The notes beneath the pieces are model-generated. The model was not told where the DNA came from and searched no databases. It saw nothing but the letters and a program-made list of their open reading frames with translations. From positions 1,069,501 through 1,133,500 of the forward strand of contig NZ_CP046620.1 in the NCBI RefSeq assembly GCF_009931615.1: a DNA stretch of 64,000 nt, written 5' to 3'. The translations under genes and the position numbers were made by a program. The stretch's first letter is position 1. Each line of letters begins with the position of its first letter. The stretch comes from Algicella marina (GTDB lineage Bacteria > Pseudomonadota > Alphaproteobacteria > Rhodobacterales > Rhodobacteraceae). Shown piece by piece: positions 52,344 to 60,384 of this stretch.

Positions 52344-53125
52344 AATGCTGTCCATCCGCCATCGACGGAGATCGTGGTGCCGGTTATCTGGGCAGCGGCG
52401 TCGGAGCAGAGGAAAGCCACGGTGCCGCCCAACTGCTCGGTGGTGGCGAACTCCTTGGACGGCTGCCGCGCCAGCAACACCTCGCGGATCACCGTCTCTC
52501 GATCCATTCCGTACTCCTTCATCGTATCGGGAATCTGCGCTTCGACCAGCGGCGTCAGTACGTAGCCGGGGCAAATGGCGTTGCACGTGATGGGATCCTC
52601 GGCCGTCTCCAGCGCTATCACCTTCGAAAGGCCGACGACGCCGTGCTTGGCTGCTACATACGCGGATTTGAAGGGAGATGCCGTCAGGCCGTGGGCGGAG
52701 GCGATGTTGACGACCCGGCCCCAGCCGTTCTCTCGCATCAGCGGCACGGCTGCCGCAGCGGTGTGAAACGAGCTGGAGAGGTTGATGGCGATAATTGCAT
52801 CCCACTTTTCGGGCGGAAAGGTGCCGATTGCTTCCACGTGTTGAATGCCAGCGTTGTTGACCAGGATATCGACCTTGCCGAACGCTTCGACTGCCTTTTC
52901 TACCAGGGCGCGGCACTCATCGCCCTTCGACATGTCGGCCTTGATATACTTGGCTTGGGCACCGGTTTCGTCAGAGATCTTCTTGGCAAGCTCGTGATCT
53001 TCGTCGGTGTCTGTGAACGAGTTGATCACCACATTGATCTTCAATTTTGCCAACTCCTCGGCAATTCCGAGGCCGATACCAGAGTTGGAGCCGGTGATGA
53101 CGGCAGTTTTGCCTGCAAGATCCAT
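52340..53125 (-). CDS. bdhA: 3-hydroxybutyrate dehydrogenase
   Basis: This 261-residue short-chain dehydrogenase oxidises D-3-hydroxybutyrate to acetoacetate with NAD. It has the Rossmann motif TGSNSGIGLGIAEEL, NNAGIQHVEAI, the catalytic Ser-Tyr-Lys in VNIASAHGLTASPFKSAYVAAKHG and the family C-terminus TISVDGGWTAL. The start is the ATG at 53125 with AGGGG about eight bases upstream; the frame extends 42 codons further without homology. It leads the bdhA-patatin operon. Confidence 0.95.
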   Translation of the reverse strand: MDLAGKTAVITGSNSGIGLGIAEELAKLKINVVINSFTDTDEDHELAKKISDETGAQAKYIKADMSKGDECRALVEKAVEAFGKVDILVNNAGIQHVEAIGTFPPEKWDAIIAINLSSSFHTAAAAVPLMRENGWGRVVNIASAHGLTASPFKSAYVAAKHGVVGLSKVIALETAEDPITCNAICPGYVLTPLVEAQIPDTMKEYGMDRETVIREVLLARQPSKEFATTEQLGGTVAFLCSDAAAQITGTTISVDGGWTAL

Positions 53126-53234
53126 GAGAACGCCCCTATGATTGCGTGATGTTGCGCTGCTGCAAACATATGTTGCGGTTGCGAATAAGCAAAGGGGGGA
53201 GTGGTTGGGGGCGTGAGAGGCATCACCCACCGTC

Positions 53235-53310
53235 AAAAAAAACGCCCTCACGAGGAGGGCGTTAAGTTATTGAGGCAGGTTTCATACAGGCAAGAAACCT
53301 ATCGAGCAGT
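53235..53310 (-). ncRNA. Candidate small RNA (or bdhA leader) with two hairpins and a U-run
   Basis: On the minus strand a possible transcript of about 76 bases starts near 53310 and ends near 53235. It contains a first hairpin (arms GAAACCT at 53294-53300 and AGGTTTC at 53277-53283 on the plus strand) and a terminator hairpin with nine-base arms, AACGCCCTC at 53241-53249 and GAGGGCGTT at 53255-53263, followed by a T-run in that direction (A-run 53235-53242 on the plus strand). A promoter with 17-base spacing lies just upstream. No coding frame is visible. The gene order also allows a bdhA attenuator, as it is in the same orientation and 110 bases before bdhA. Confidence 0.6.
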
Positions 53311-53316
53311 GCCTTA

Positions 53317-53345
53317 GTTATACGAAATCTAACGCCGCACTCCAA
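53317..53345 (-). promoter_or_regulatory. Promoter for the candidate small RNA
   Basis: On the minus strand a -35 hexamer TTGGAG (plus-strand 53340-53345) and a -10 hexamer TATAAC (53317-53322) are separated by exactly 17 bases. Transcription from it would start near 53310 and pass through the two hairpins described. TATAAC matches five of six bases of the consensus; the -35 matches weakly at its last half. Confidence 0.5.
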
Positions 53346-53418
53346 GATAAAAATTTATCTCATTGAAACAGCACCGTATGCTTGGCCTCAACTGTGCAAA
53401 ACAGACAGGGGAAAAACA

Positions 53419-55221
53419 ATGTTCAGAGCAGCAGGACAGGCAGGATTGTCGGCCGTGATAATCGGTGTGTGCAGCGTCGGAATCGCGGCGGCGCAGCCAA
53501 AACATGGCATTTCCATGTACGGAACGCCCGAATTGCCGCCCGGATTCGTCTCCCTTCCGTATGCGAACCCGAAGGCACCGAAAGGCGGCAGGATGGTTGT
53601 GGGAGAGGTTGGCGGTTTCGATTCCATGAACCCCTACATCCTGAAAGGCGAGGCTCCGTACAACATCCGCAGCCATGTCGTGGAAACACTTCTGGGACGC
53701 AGCTGGGACGAATCATTCACGCTTTACGGGCTGTTGGCCGAATCGGTGGAGACAGGTCCGAACCGCGAATGGGTTGAATTCCACCTCCGGCCGGAGGCCA
53801 AATTTTCTGACGGTTCGCCCGTGACGATCGAAGATGTGATCTGGTCGTTCGAGACCTTGGCCGAGAAGGGGCATCCACGCTACCGGTCGAGTTGGGAGAA
53901 GATCGATCGGTACGAGCGGGTAGGTGAGCGGGGGATCCGTTTCGACTTCAACACCGTGGACAACGAGTTGCCGCTAATACTCGGCCTGCGACCGATCCTG
54001 CGCAAGGCGGACTGGGACGGACGCGACTTTGCAGAAAGCTCCCTCGACCGGATTACCGGTTCCGGACCCTACATCGTTGGCGAATTCGAGCCGAACCGGT
54101 ATGTCGAGTTCGTTCGCAATCCAGATTATTGGGGCAGTTCAGTGCCTTATAATCAAGGCCTAAACAACATTGACACCATCCGATACGAATACTTCACAGA
54201 TGCAAACGTCGTTTTCGAAGCCTTCAAGGCCGGCGAGCTCTCTTACTTCCGAGAGGGCAACCCGGCAAAGTGGAAGACCGATTACAGTTTTCCGGCGGCG
54301 CTGAATGGTGACGTGGTGAAGGAGGAGATCCCGCACCGGCGGCCAGCTGGCATGGAAGGTTTTGTCTTCAATACCCGGCGCGAGATCTTTTCTGATTGGC
54401 GGGTGCGTGAGGCGCTGATCCAGGCCTTCAACTTCGAATTCATCAATCAGACGATGAACGACAGTGTTTATCCGAGGCGGACGAGTTATTACGCCAACTC
54501 CGATCTGGCGATGAGCCATGACGCGGCTGAAGGAGCGGTGAAGTCACTTCTCGAGCCGTTTGCCGATACCCTGGTTCCCGGAACCATGGAGGGCTACAGC
54601 CTGCCTGTCGCTGATATTGCCGGACGCAACCGGAGCGGCTTGCGGGAAGCGCGTCGGCTGTTGCAAGAGGCCGGCTGGAGGGTCGACGACGCTGGCGTCC
54701 TGCGGAACGGGTCCGGTCAGGCTTTCGAATTCACGGTGCTTTTGAGATCGGATCGCAATGAGGCGATTGCCAATATGTATGCGGAAATGCTGGCTAGGCT
54801 GGGCATCACCATGCGTCAGGAACTTGTCGACAGTGCGCAACACAACACCCGCAAGTCCGACTATGACTACGATATGATGGTCAATGTCTGGGGACTTTCG
54901 CTCTCACCCGGCAATGAGCAGTACCTGTATTGGGGCCGTGACGGAGTGAACACGCCCGGTACACGCAATTACATGGGCATGGACAGTGTCGCGGCCGAAG
55001 CGATGATAGATACAATGCTCACGGCCGAAAGCCAGAAGGAGTTCGTCGCGGCGGTCAAGGCGCTGGATCGCATCCTGATGGCCGGGCGGTATGTGGTGCC
55101 GTTCTGGTTTTCCGATGTGTCGCTGGTGGCGCACACGGCGGAAATGAAGCATCCCGAGGCATTGCCAATCTATGGAGACTGGATCGGGTTCCTGCCCGAA
55201 GTCTGGTGGATTGAGGAGTGA
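53419..55221 (+). CDS. Extracellular solute-binding protein, family 5 (peptide ABC transporter)
   Basis: This 600-residue periplasmic binding protein has a signal peptide ending AAAQ at about residue 26 and the SBP_bac_5 pattern: GGFDSMNPYILKGEAPYNIR, then WVEFHLRPEAKFSDGSPVTIEDV and FNTRREIFSDWRVREALIQAFNFEFINQ. The KHGISMYGTPELPPGF start is typical of YejA-like oligopeptide or microcin-type binding proteins. No permease or ATPase genes lie next to it, so its transporter is elsewhere. Its stop abuts the end of the convergent LysE gene. Confidence 0.92.
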   Translation: MFRAAGQAGLSAVIIGVCSVGIAAAQPKHGISMYGTPELPPGFVSLPYANPKAPKGGRMVVGEVGGFDSMNPYILKGEAPYNIRSHVVETLLGRSWDESFTLYGLLAESVETGPNREWVEFHLRPEAKFSDGSPVTIEDVIWSFETLAEKGHPRYRSSWEKIDRYERVGERGIRFDFNTVDNELPLILGLRPILRKADWDGRDFAESSLDRITGSGPYIVGEFEPNRYVEFVRNPDYWGSSVPYNQGLNNIDTIRYEYFTDANVVFEAFKAGELSYFREGNPAKWKTDYSFPAALNGDVVKEEIPHRRPAGMEGFVFNTRREIFSDWRVREALIQAFNFEFINQTMNDSVYPRRTSYYANSDLAMSHDAAEGAVKSLLEPFADTLVPGTMEGYSLPVADIAGRNRSGLREARRLLQEAGWRVDDAGVLRNGSGQAFEFTVLLRSDRNEAIANMYAEMLARLGITMRQELVDSAQHNTRKSDYDYDMMVNVWGLSLSPGNEQYLYWGRDGVNTPGTRNYMGMDSVAAEAMIDTMLTAESQKEFVAAVKALDRILMAGRYVVPFWFSDVSLVAHTAEMKHPEALPIYGDWIGFLPEVWWIEE

Positions 55222-55824
55222 TCAGTGGAGCGCGAGGCTGAGCGCCAGAACAAGCATCAGCAGGCCGATGCCTGCGTCTAGTATCTGCCACGCACGCGGG
55301 CTTTGCAGGAGTGGTGCGAGGAGACGCGCACCGTAACCCAAGCCGAAGAAGAACACGAAGGAGGCGCTGATTGCGCCTCCGCCGAATGCAAGCTTCGCGG
55401 AACCTTCAAAGGGAACGGAGACGGCGCCAATCAGGGCCAGTGTATCCAAATATACGTGAGGGTTGAGCCATGTGAAGGCAAGGCAGGTGAGCAAGGCCTT
55501 CCTCAGCGGTTCGGCTTCGCCTGAGAGCGCCAGCGCCGCCTGTGGCGCGCGGGCGGCGTTGAGCCGGCTGACGCCGTAGCCGGTGAGAAAGGCGACGCCC
55601 AGCCAGCGCATCAAGTCCGGCAGCCATGGCGTGGAATCTGCGATCGCCCCGAAGCCGGAGACGCCTGCGGCGATCAGAATTGCATCGGATGTAGCGCAGG
55701 TGAGACACACCCAGAACACGTGCGCCCGGCGCAGGCCTTGCCGCAGTACGAACGCGTTCTGGGCGCCGATCGCGAGGATGAGGACGAAACCGGTCGCGAA
55801 GCCCGTGGACGCGGCGTTGAGCAT
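55222..55824 (-). CDS. LysE/ArgO-family amino acid exporter
   Basis: This 200-residue inner-membrane protein has about six hydrophobic segments and the LysE-family starting pattern AIGAQNAFVLRQGLRRAHVF, plus FTWLNPHVYLDTLALIGAVS. ArgO and LysE export basic amino acids; substrate here is inferred only. It is four bases downstream of the DUF502 gene and likely in the same operon. Confidence 0.92.
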   Translation of the reverse strand: MLNAASTGFATGFVLILAIGAQNAFVLRQGLRRAHVFWVCLTCATSDAILIAAGVSGFGAIADSTPWLPDLMRWLGVAFLTGYGVSRLNAARAPQAALALSGEAEPLRKALLTCLAFTWLNPHVYLDTLALIGAVSVPFEGSAKLAFGGGAISASFVFFFGLGYGARLLAPLLQSPRAWQILDAGIGLLMLVLALSLALH

Positions 55825-55828
55825 CAGT

Positions 55829-56542
55829 TCAAGAGGCGTTCTTGATCGGTTTTACAGTCTTCGCCGATTGAATTGCCTGCCCGCCTTCGGGCGGTAGAAC
55901 GAGACCGGCGGAAATGACCAGCTTGGCCGCATCCTCAACAGACATGTCCAGCGGGAGGACATCGCGCTTCGGAACGAAAAGCAGGAAACCGGAAGTCGGA
56001 TTTGGCGTGGTCGGCAGAAAGACGCTGACCATTTCCGTTTCTCCAGCCTTTACAGGTACTTCGCCGAAAGTGTCGGTGGAGACGAAGGCCACGGCCCAGA
56101 TGCCCTTGCGCGGATATTCGACGAGGCAGGCTTTCTGGAAAGACTGGTTGGACTGGTTGAGAATGGTTTCGACGATCTGTTTGACGCCGTTGTAGATCGA
56201 GCGGATGATCGGAGTGCGATCAAACAGGCTCTCGCCCCAGCGGATGATCTGGCGGCCGAACAGGCCTTTGGTCAGGGCACCGACGAAGGCGGTGAATAGT
56301 ACAAAGACGACGACGCCGAAGCCGAACAGGTTGCGCCCGAAGTATGTGGCGGGATTGTAGAAATCCGGCACGAGCGGCAGGACGCGGGCGTCCACGAAGT
56401 TGACGACTGTCATCACGACCCAGATCGTCAGCATTACCGGAGCAACGATGACGAGACCGGTCAGAAAATCAGTACGAAACCGCTGAAGAAACGTGGGTTT
56501 CCTGCGGATCTTCTTCGCTCTCGGTTTCGGCTTGGTGGCCAT
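55829..56542 (-). CDS. DUF502 membrane protein
   Basis: This 237-residue protein has a basic N-terminus and two membrane segments near residues 28-50 and 70-92, followed by the conserved DUF502 stretch FDRTPIIRSIYNGVKQIVETI, then YPRKGIWAVAFVSTD and VFLPTTPNPTSGFLLFVPK. Function is unknown; family members are widespread. It lies 29 bases downstream of psuG. Confidence 0.92.
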   Translation of the reverse strand: MATKPKPRAKKIRRKPTFLQRFRTDFLTGLVIVAPVMLTIWVVMTVVNFVDARVLPLVPDFYNPATYFGRNLFGFGVVVFVLFTAFVGALTKGLFGRQIIRWGESLFDRTPIIRSIYNGVKQIVETILNQSNQSFQKACLVEYPRKGIWAVAFVSTDTFGEVPVKAGETEMVSVFLPTTPNPTSGFLLFVPKRDVLPLDMSVEDAAKLVISAGLVLPPEGGQAIQSAKTVKPIKNAS

Positions 56543-56571
56543 GGACGCGCCTTTCTGATGCCCGGTTGTAT

Positions 56572-57501
56572 TTAGGTAAAGCTTTGCCCGGGCGCAATGT
56601 TTCGGAACGCGGGAGCGCCGGCTATCCGGGCGGCGAGGCGGGCGTTGTTCTTTACGAGGGCAATATTGGTGGCGAGTGACGCGCCGTTGGTCAGATCGAA
56701 GATGCGGGACAGAAGGAATGGTGTGACATCCTTGGCGGTGATGCCTTGGGCTGTGGCTTCATCCAGAGCCTGAGTGATAACTGGCTCCATGATTTCGCGT
56801 GTGATTTCATGCTGTTGCGGCACAGGGTTGGCGATGAGCTGGCCGCCGGGCAGGCCGAGAGTGCGGCGCATTTGATGGGCGGCGGCGATGTCTGCCGGGG
56901 TGTCGAGGCGCAGTGGGCTGGGATGGCCGCTTTCGCGGGACCAGAAGGCGGGAAAGTCGTTCTGACCGTAGGTAATGACGGGAACGCCTTTCGTTTCAAG
57001 AACTTCCAGTGTCTTGGGGATGTCGAGAATGGCCTTGGCTCCGGCGGCGACAACGGTAACCGGGGTTTCAGCAAGCTCGGTTAAATCTGCAGAGATATCA
57101 AAGGTTTGCTCGGCCCCTCTGTGAACGCCGCCAATGCCGCCGGTGGCGAAGACGGGGATGCGGGCGAGATTGGCGGCGATCATCGTGGCGGCGACGGTGG
57201 TGGCGCCGGTAATTCCAGAGACGAGTGCAGGTGCGAGATCGGCGCGCGACAGTTTGGCGGCACCGTCGGTTTTGGCAAGGAATTCAAGCTCTTCCGAAGA
57301 AAGACCGATATGGATTTTACCGGCGATGATGGCGATGGTGGCCGGGGTTGCGCCTTCGGCTCGGATGACGTCTTCGACTTCGCGGGCCATTTCCAGGTTC
57401 TGCGGATATGGCATGCCGTGGGTGATTATCGTGCTTTCCAGGGCGACGATCGGGCGGCCTTCGGCGCGAGCCGTGGCGACTTCGGCGGAAAATTCTAACA
57501 T
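56572..57501 (-). CDS. psuG: Pseudouridine-5'-phosphate glycosidase
   Basis: PsuG cleaves the C-C glycosidic bond of pseudouridine 5'-phosphate to uracil and ribose 5-phosphate. The 309-residue protein has VALESTIITHGMPYPQNLE (catalytic Glu22 region), GGIGGVHRGAEQTFDISADL and VVAAGAKAILDIPKTLE, where Lys156 corresponds to the E. coli catalytic lysine, and SRESGHPSPLRLDTPADIA. It follows psuK by four bases, the usual two-step pathway. It needs psuK to supply its substrate. Confidence 0.96.
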   Translation of the reverse strand: MLEFSAEVATARAEGRPIVALESTIITHGMPYPQNLEMAREVEDVIRAEGATPATIAIIAGKIHIGLSSEELEFLAKTDGAAKLSRADLAPALVSGITGATTVAATMIAANLARIPVFATGGIGGVHRGAEQTFDISADLTELAETPVTVVAAGAKAILDIPKTLEVLETKGVPVITYGQNDFPAFWSRESGHPSPLRLDTPADIAAAHQMRRTLGLPGGQLIANPVPQQHEITREIMEPVITQALDEATAQGITAKDVTPFLLSRIFDLTNGASLATNIALVKNNARLAARIAGAPAFRNIAPGQSFT

Positions 57502-57505
57502 AAAA

Positions 57506-58399
57506 TCAATCTTTCAAACTACTGATATGATTGCAGGAAGCGACGATAGCGGCGGCGAGAGCAGCATTAGGGCTGGCGCCGTTCAGTTCAGCCGAGAGGT
57601 GGGCGGCGAGGAAGATGTCGCCGGCGCCGGTGGTGGTGTGCGCTTCGGTTGGCGGCGGTGTCTGGCTGATCGTGGGTTGGCCATTGGTCGAGACGGCCGC
57701 GGTGCGGGGGCCGTCGGTTACGATGGCGGTGTCGGCTCCGGCCTCGGTGAGCGCTTCTGCAGCGTCGATCGCCGAGCTAAACCCTTGAGCGAGAATGATT
57801 TCCGCCTCGGTTCGATTGACATAGAGACGTCCGCCGTGAGCCTCGATTACAGGGGCGAGGCGGCTGGCCTTGCCGGGGCTGGCGGGGACGAAGACCATGG
57901 TGGCGGAGGCGGTTTCGGGGGTGCTGAGCAGGGCCCGTAGGGTGGCTTCCGGAAGGTTGCCGTCGGCGATAATGTGGCCGCTGTAAGTGTCGGGTATAGA
58001 AGAAAAAAGTCCGTTTCGAAGCGGGGCAAAAACTCCCTCGCCGGTTCGTTCCAGGGCGGCACAGTCGGCGATGGCGGCGAAGACCTCTCCGTCGGGATCC
58101 TCTACGGCGAGATAGGTGTCGGTCGGGGCGTCGCCACGGGTGAGGAACGCGGTGCCGACTCCGGCATTTGCGATCTCTGCCACCAAGGCGTCGCCGGTGG
58201 GATCATTGCCGATATAGCTCATGATTTCAACAGCTTGACCCTGTCGTGCGAACTCCAGTGCGATGTTGAGGGCGACGCCGCCCATGCGCCGTTCGATCCG
58301 TCCGGGTACGTCGAAACCGGGGCGGAGGTCGCGGCTGGAATGGGCGATGATGTCCCACATGGCGGAACCGATGCAGAGAAGGGGGGCGCGTGTTTTCAT
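57506..58399 (-). CDS. psuK: Pseudouridine kinase (PfkB family)
   Basis: This 297-residue ribokinase-fold kinase should phosphorylate pseudouridine to the 5'-phosphate used by PsuG. The PfkB pattern is present: GGVALNIALEFARQG near the N-terminus, and the anion-hole and catalytic TTGAGDIFLAAHLSAELNG near the C-terminus. Function is taken from the tight pairing with psuG. The ATG at 58399 is preceded by an unusual 11-base repeat (AAAACCATACC) and no evident ribosome-binding site. The upstream DNA holds the palindrome array. Confidence 0.92.
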   Translation of the reverse strand: MKTRAPLLCIGSAMWDIIAHSSRDLRPGFDVPGRIERRMGGVALNIALEFARQGQAVEIMSYIGNDPTGDALVAEIANAGVGTAFLTRGDAPTDTYLAVEDPDGEVFAAIADCAALERTGEGVFAPLRNGLFSSIPDTYSGHIIADGNLPEATLRALLSTPETASATMVFVPASPGKASRLAPVIEAHGGRLYVNRTEAEIILAQGFSSAIDAAEALTEAGADTAIVTDGPRTAAVSTNGQPTISQTPPPTEAHTTTGAGDIFLAAHLSAELNGASPNAALAAAIVASCNHISSLKD

Positions 58400-58470
58400 G
58401 GTATGGGTTTTGTATGGTTTTGGTATGGTTTTGGTAGTGCAAAACGTCCGGCGACGGCTGAATTTTTGCC

Positions 58471-58592
58471 GAAAGGTAGGCAGAATGCTTACCTGTAAGG
58501 TAATGTCGCGCTTACCTGAGTACCGGGTTCGGAATTTGCGAGAGAAGGTAATGAAAAATCTTACCTTCTAGGTAATGACATGCTTACCCGAG
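58471..58592. repeat. Imperfect tandem duplication carrying TTACCT/AGGTAA palindromes
   Basis: Two copies of a roughly 50-base sequence lie at 58471-58520 and 58542-58592, offset by about 72 bases. The last 33 bases agree at 26 positions. Each copy has a dyad TTACCT-nnn-AGGTAA (58489-58503 and 58561-58575) and further half-sites at 58474, 58512, 58546 and 58584 (the first and last differ by one base). The 9-base arms AGAAGGTAA at 58543-58551 and TTACCTTCT at 58561-58569 form an additional dyad. This looks like an operator array rather than a hairpin. Confidence 0.65.
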
Positions 58593-58636
58593 GCTGCGTG
58601 AGCGGGCTTCAGCGACGCTTTGTGGAAGTGATTGTG

Positions 58637-58706
58637 CCCTACAAAAAATAGTTTGTAGGGTATCATTGTAATCTGTTATACCCTACGTGAAATTTTTTGT
58701 AGGGTA
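58637..58706 (+). promoter_or_regulatory. Two dyads overlapping the promoter of the GSU2403-type gene
   Basis: CCCTACAAA at 58637-58645 and TTTGTAGGG at 58652-58660 form one dyad. TACCCTAC at 58679-58686 and GTAGGGTA at 58699-58706 form a second. TTTGTAGGGTA is also repeated directly at 58652 and 58696. A possible promoter, TTGTAG (58653-58658) and TTATAC (58676-58681) with 17-base spacing, sits in the first dyad and the left arm of the second. This is the pattern of repressor or autoregulator control, here inferred. Confidence 0.55.
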
Positions 58707-58711
58707 GAGCC

Positions 58712-59731
58712 ATGGTCGCACATCACAGTCACATTGGCACGGCTGCCTGGTCCGATCTTCTGCGGCTGCTGAAGGATGCGCAGGTTTCCGATCTGCGCGG
58801 CTCGCCGAAGCTGAAGACGGTTGGGAAGAAAAAATACTGGTACGACCAGTACCGGATCGGGACGGAAGTTGTTGATCGTTATATCGGCGAGGACAACGCG
58901 GCGCTACGGGAGCGGTTGCAGCGGCATCGGGAACTGGCGGAAACGCTGAAGGCCAATGAACGTGAACGCGCGCGACTGATGCGGGTGCTGCGGGCAGAAG
59001 GTTACCTGATGGCGGATGCGCAGACGGGGCAGGTGGTCTCGGCGATGGAGCGGGCCGGTGTTTTCCGACTGGGCGGTACATTGGTAGGCACCCAGGCGTT
59101 CCGTCTGTACGAGGGAGAGCTTGGCATCCGGATCGGTTTCGGAGAGTCGGCGGTGACGGATGATATCGACATCGCCAGTTTCGAGCGGCTTTCACTGGCG
59201 CTTGGCGACACCGTCGCCGAGGCTCTGCCAGAGGTGTTTTCACAACTGAAATTCGACCCGGTGCCACCACTGGTGAAAAACAAGGTCTGGCGCTGGCGGC
59301 AGACCAACCGGGCGACGCTGGTGGAGTTCCTGACGCCGTCCTTCGAGGAGGACGAGGGCATTCGCGATCTTCCGGCCCTTGGTGTCAGTGCGCAGAGCCT
59401 GCATCATCTGAACTACCTGATCGCCGAGCCGGTGCGGACGCCGCTGCTCTATCGCGCCGGTACGCTGGTGCAGATTCCGAGGCCTGAGCGGTTCGCGATT
59501 CACAAGTTGATCGTTGCCGACCGGCGCAAGGATGGGCTGGAGCGGCTGAAGGCGCGCAAGGATCGGGCGCAGGCGGCAATGCTGATCGAAGTGCTGGGCG
59601 AGGAGCGTCCGGCGGATCTGGCGGAAGCCTATGAAAGCGCGCTTGCGCAGGGGCCTGCGTGGCGGGAGCGGCTGGCCAATTCGTTGCGCCAGATGCCCAA
59701 GACGCGCGAGCGGCTGGACGCCATCGTCTGA
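58712..59731 (+). CDS. GSU2403-type nucleotidyltransferase-fold protein
   Basis: This 339-residue protein resembles the GSU2403 family (NTP_transf_8 type). A helical N-terminal part is followed by a nucleotidyltransferase motif with the glycine pair GG at 121-122 (RLGGTLVGTQAF) and the acidic pair DID at 151-153 (VTDDIDIA), the classic GG-x(n)-DxD metal site. No toxin, helix-turn-helix or HEPN gene is adjacent. Family biology is poorly known; an antitoxin-like or nucleic-acid modification role is possible. The ATG at 58712 has a GAGCC just upstream and lies within six bases of an operator arm. Upstream DNA is AT-rich. Confidence 0.8.
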   Translation: MVAHHSHIGTAAWSDLLRLLKDAQVSDLRGSPKLKTVGKKKYWYDQYRIGTEVVDRYIGEDNAALRERLQRHRELAETLKANERERARLMRVLRAEGYLMADAQTGQVVSAMERAGVFRLGGTLVGTQAFRLYEGELGIRIGFGESAVTDDIDIASFERLSLALGDTVAEALPEVFSQLKFDPVPPLVKNKVWRWRQTNRATLVEFLTPSFEEDEGIRDLPALGVSAQSLHHLNYLIAEPVRTPLLYRAGTLVQIPRPERFAIHKLIVADRRKDGLERLKARKDRAQAAMLIEVLGEERPADLAEAYESALAQGPAWRERLANSLRQMPKTRERLDAIV

Positions 59732-59743
59732 CGGGGGCGAAGA

Positions 59744-60193
59744 TCAGTCCTCGGCGATATCCTCGGCCCAGAGTTCGGGCTTTTCCTCGATGAAACGGGT
59801 CATCAGGGCGATGCAATCGGGATCGTCGGCAATGATGACCTTCACGCCCCGGCCTTCGAGAAAACGTTCGTTGCCGCCGAAAGTCTGGTTTTCGGCGATG
59901 ACGACGCGGGGAATGCCAAACTGGATGATGGTGCCGGAACACATCATGCAGGGGGACAACGAGGTGTAGAGCGTGGTGTCGCGATAGGTTTTCTGTCGGC
60001 CTGCCTTGCGCAGGGCATCCATTTCTCCGTGGGCGATGGGGTCGCCGCCTTGAACGCGCTGGTTACGACCCTGGGAGACAAGGGTGTCGCCGCGGGCGAG
60101 GACGGAGCCGATGGGGCAGCCGCCTTCATTGAAACCGGCCAACGCCTCCTCATATGCGATGCGCAGGAAGCGTTTGTCGGTCTCGGTCAGCAT
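59744..60193 (-). CDS. Cytosine deaminase, yeast Fcy1-like
   Basis: This 149-residue zinc deaminase has the zinc ligands His55 (in AHGEMDA with Glu57 as proton shuttle), Cys82 and Cys85 (SPCMMC). The sequence TTLYTSLSPCMMCSGTII and the tail FIEEKPELWAEDI follow fungal cytosine deaminase closely, more so than tRNA adenosine deaminases. It should convert cytosine to uracil, feeding the same pyrimidine pool as PsuG. The start at 60193 matches the family; longer frames upstream are not supported. Its end is 12 bases from the end of the convergent nucleotidyltransferase gene. Confidence 0.87.
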   Translation of the reverse strand: MLTETDKRFLRIAYEEALAGFNEGGCPIGSVLARGDTLVSQGRNQRVQGGDPIAHGEMDALRKAGRQKTYRDTTLYTSLSPCMMCSGTIIQFGIPRVVIAENQTFGGNERFLEGRGVKVIIADDPDCIALMTRFIEEKPELWAEDIAED

Positions 60194-60384
60194 GTCAGGT
60201 CTCTCCGGCAGTGGTGGGTGGCGCGGAAACATTCGCGCCCGCCAAGCTGAAGCCTTCGGGGCCGGGGGTGTCAAGGCACCGCGGTGCCGTTACGCCCGAA
60301 GAGATGGGCAAACCGCGGGATTGCCGGTTTTTGATGCGTGGTCCCCGGCCACGAAGGACGGCCGTGGCGCGATGGTGGCAACTG

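Noticed and set aside
52344-52916. N-terminal extension of the patatin frame
   Set aside because: The added residues are read out of frame from bdhA and have no homology; the LALQGGGAHG motif belongs at the N-terminus.
60275-60288. Perfect palindrome GGCACCGCGGTGCC
   Set aside because: It lies in the gap after the G8 gene but has no T-run, and no loop; such short GC palindromes are expected by chance at this base composition.
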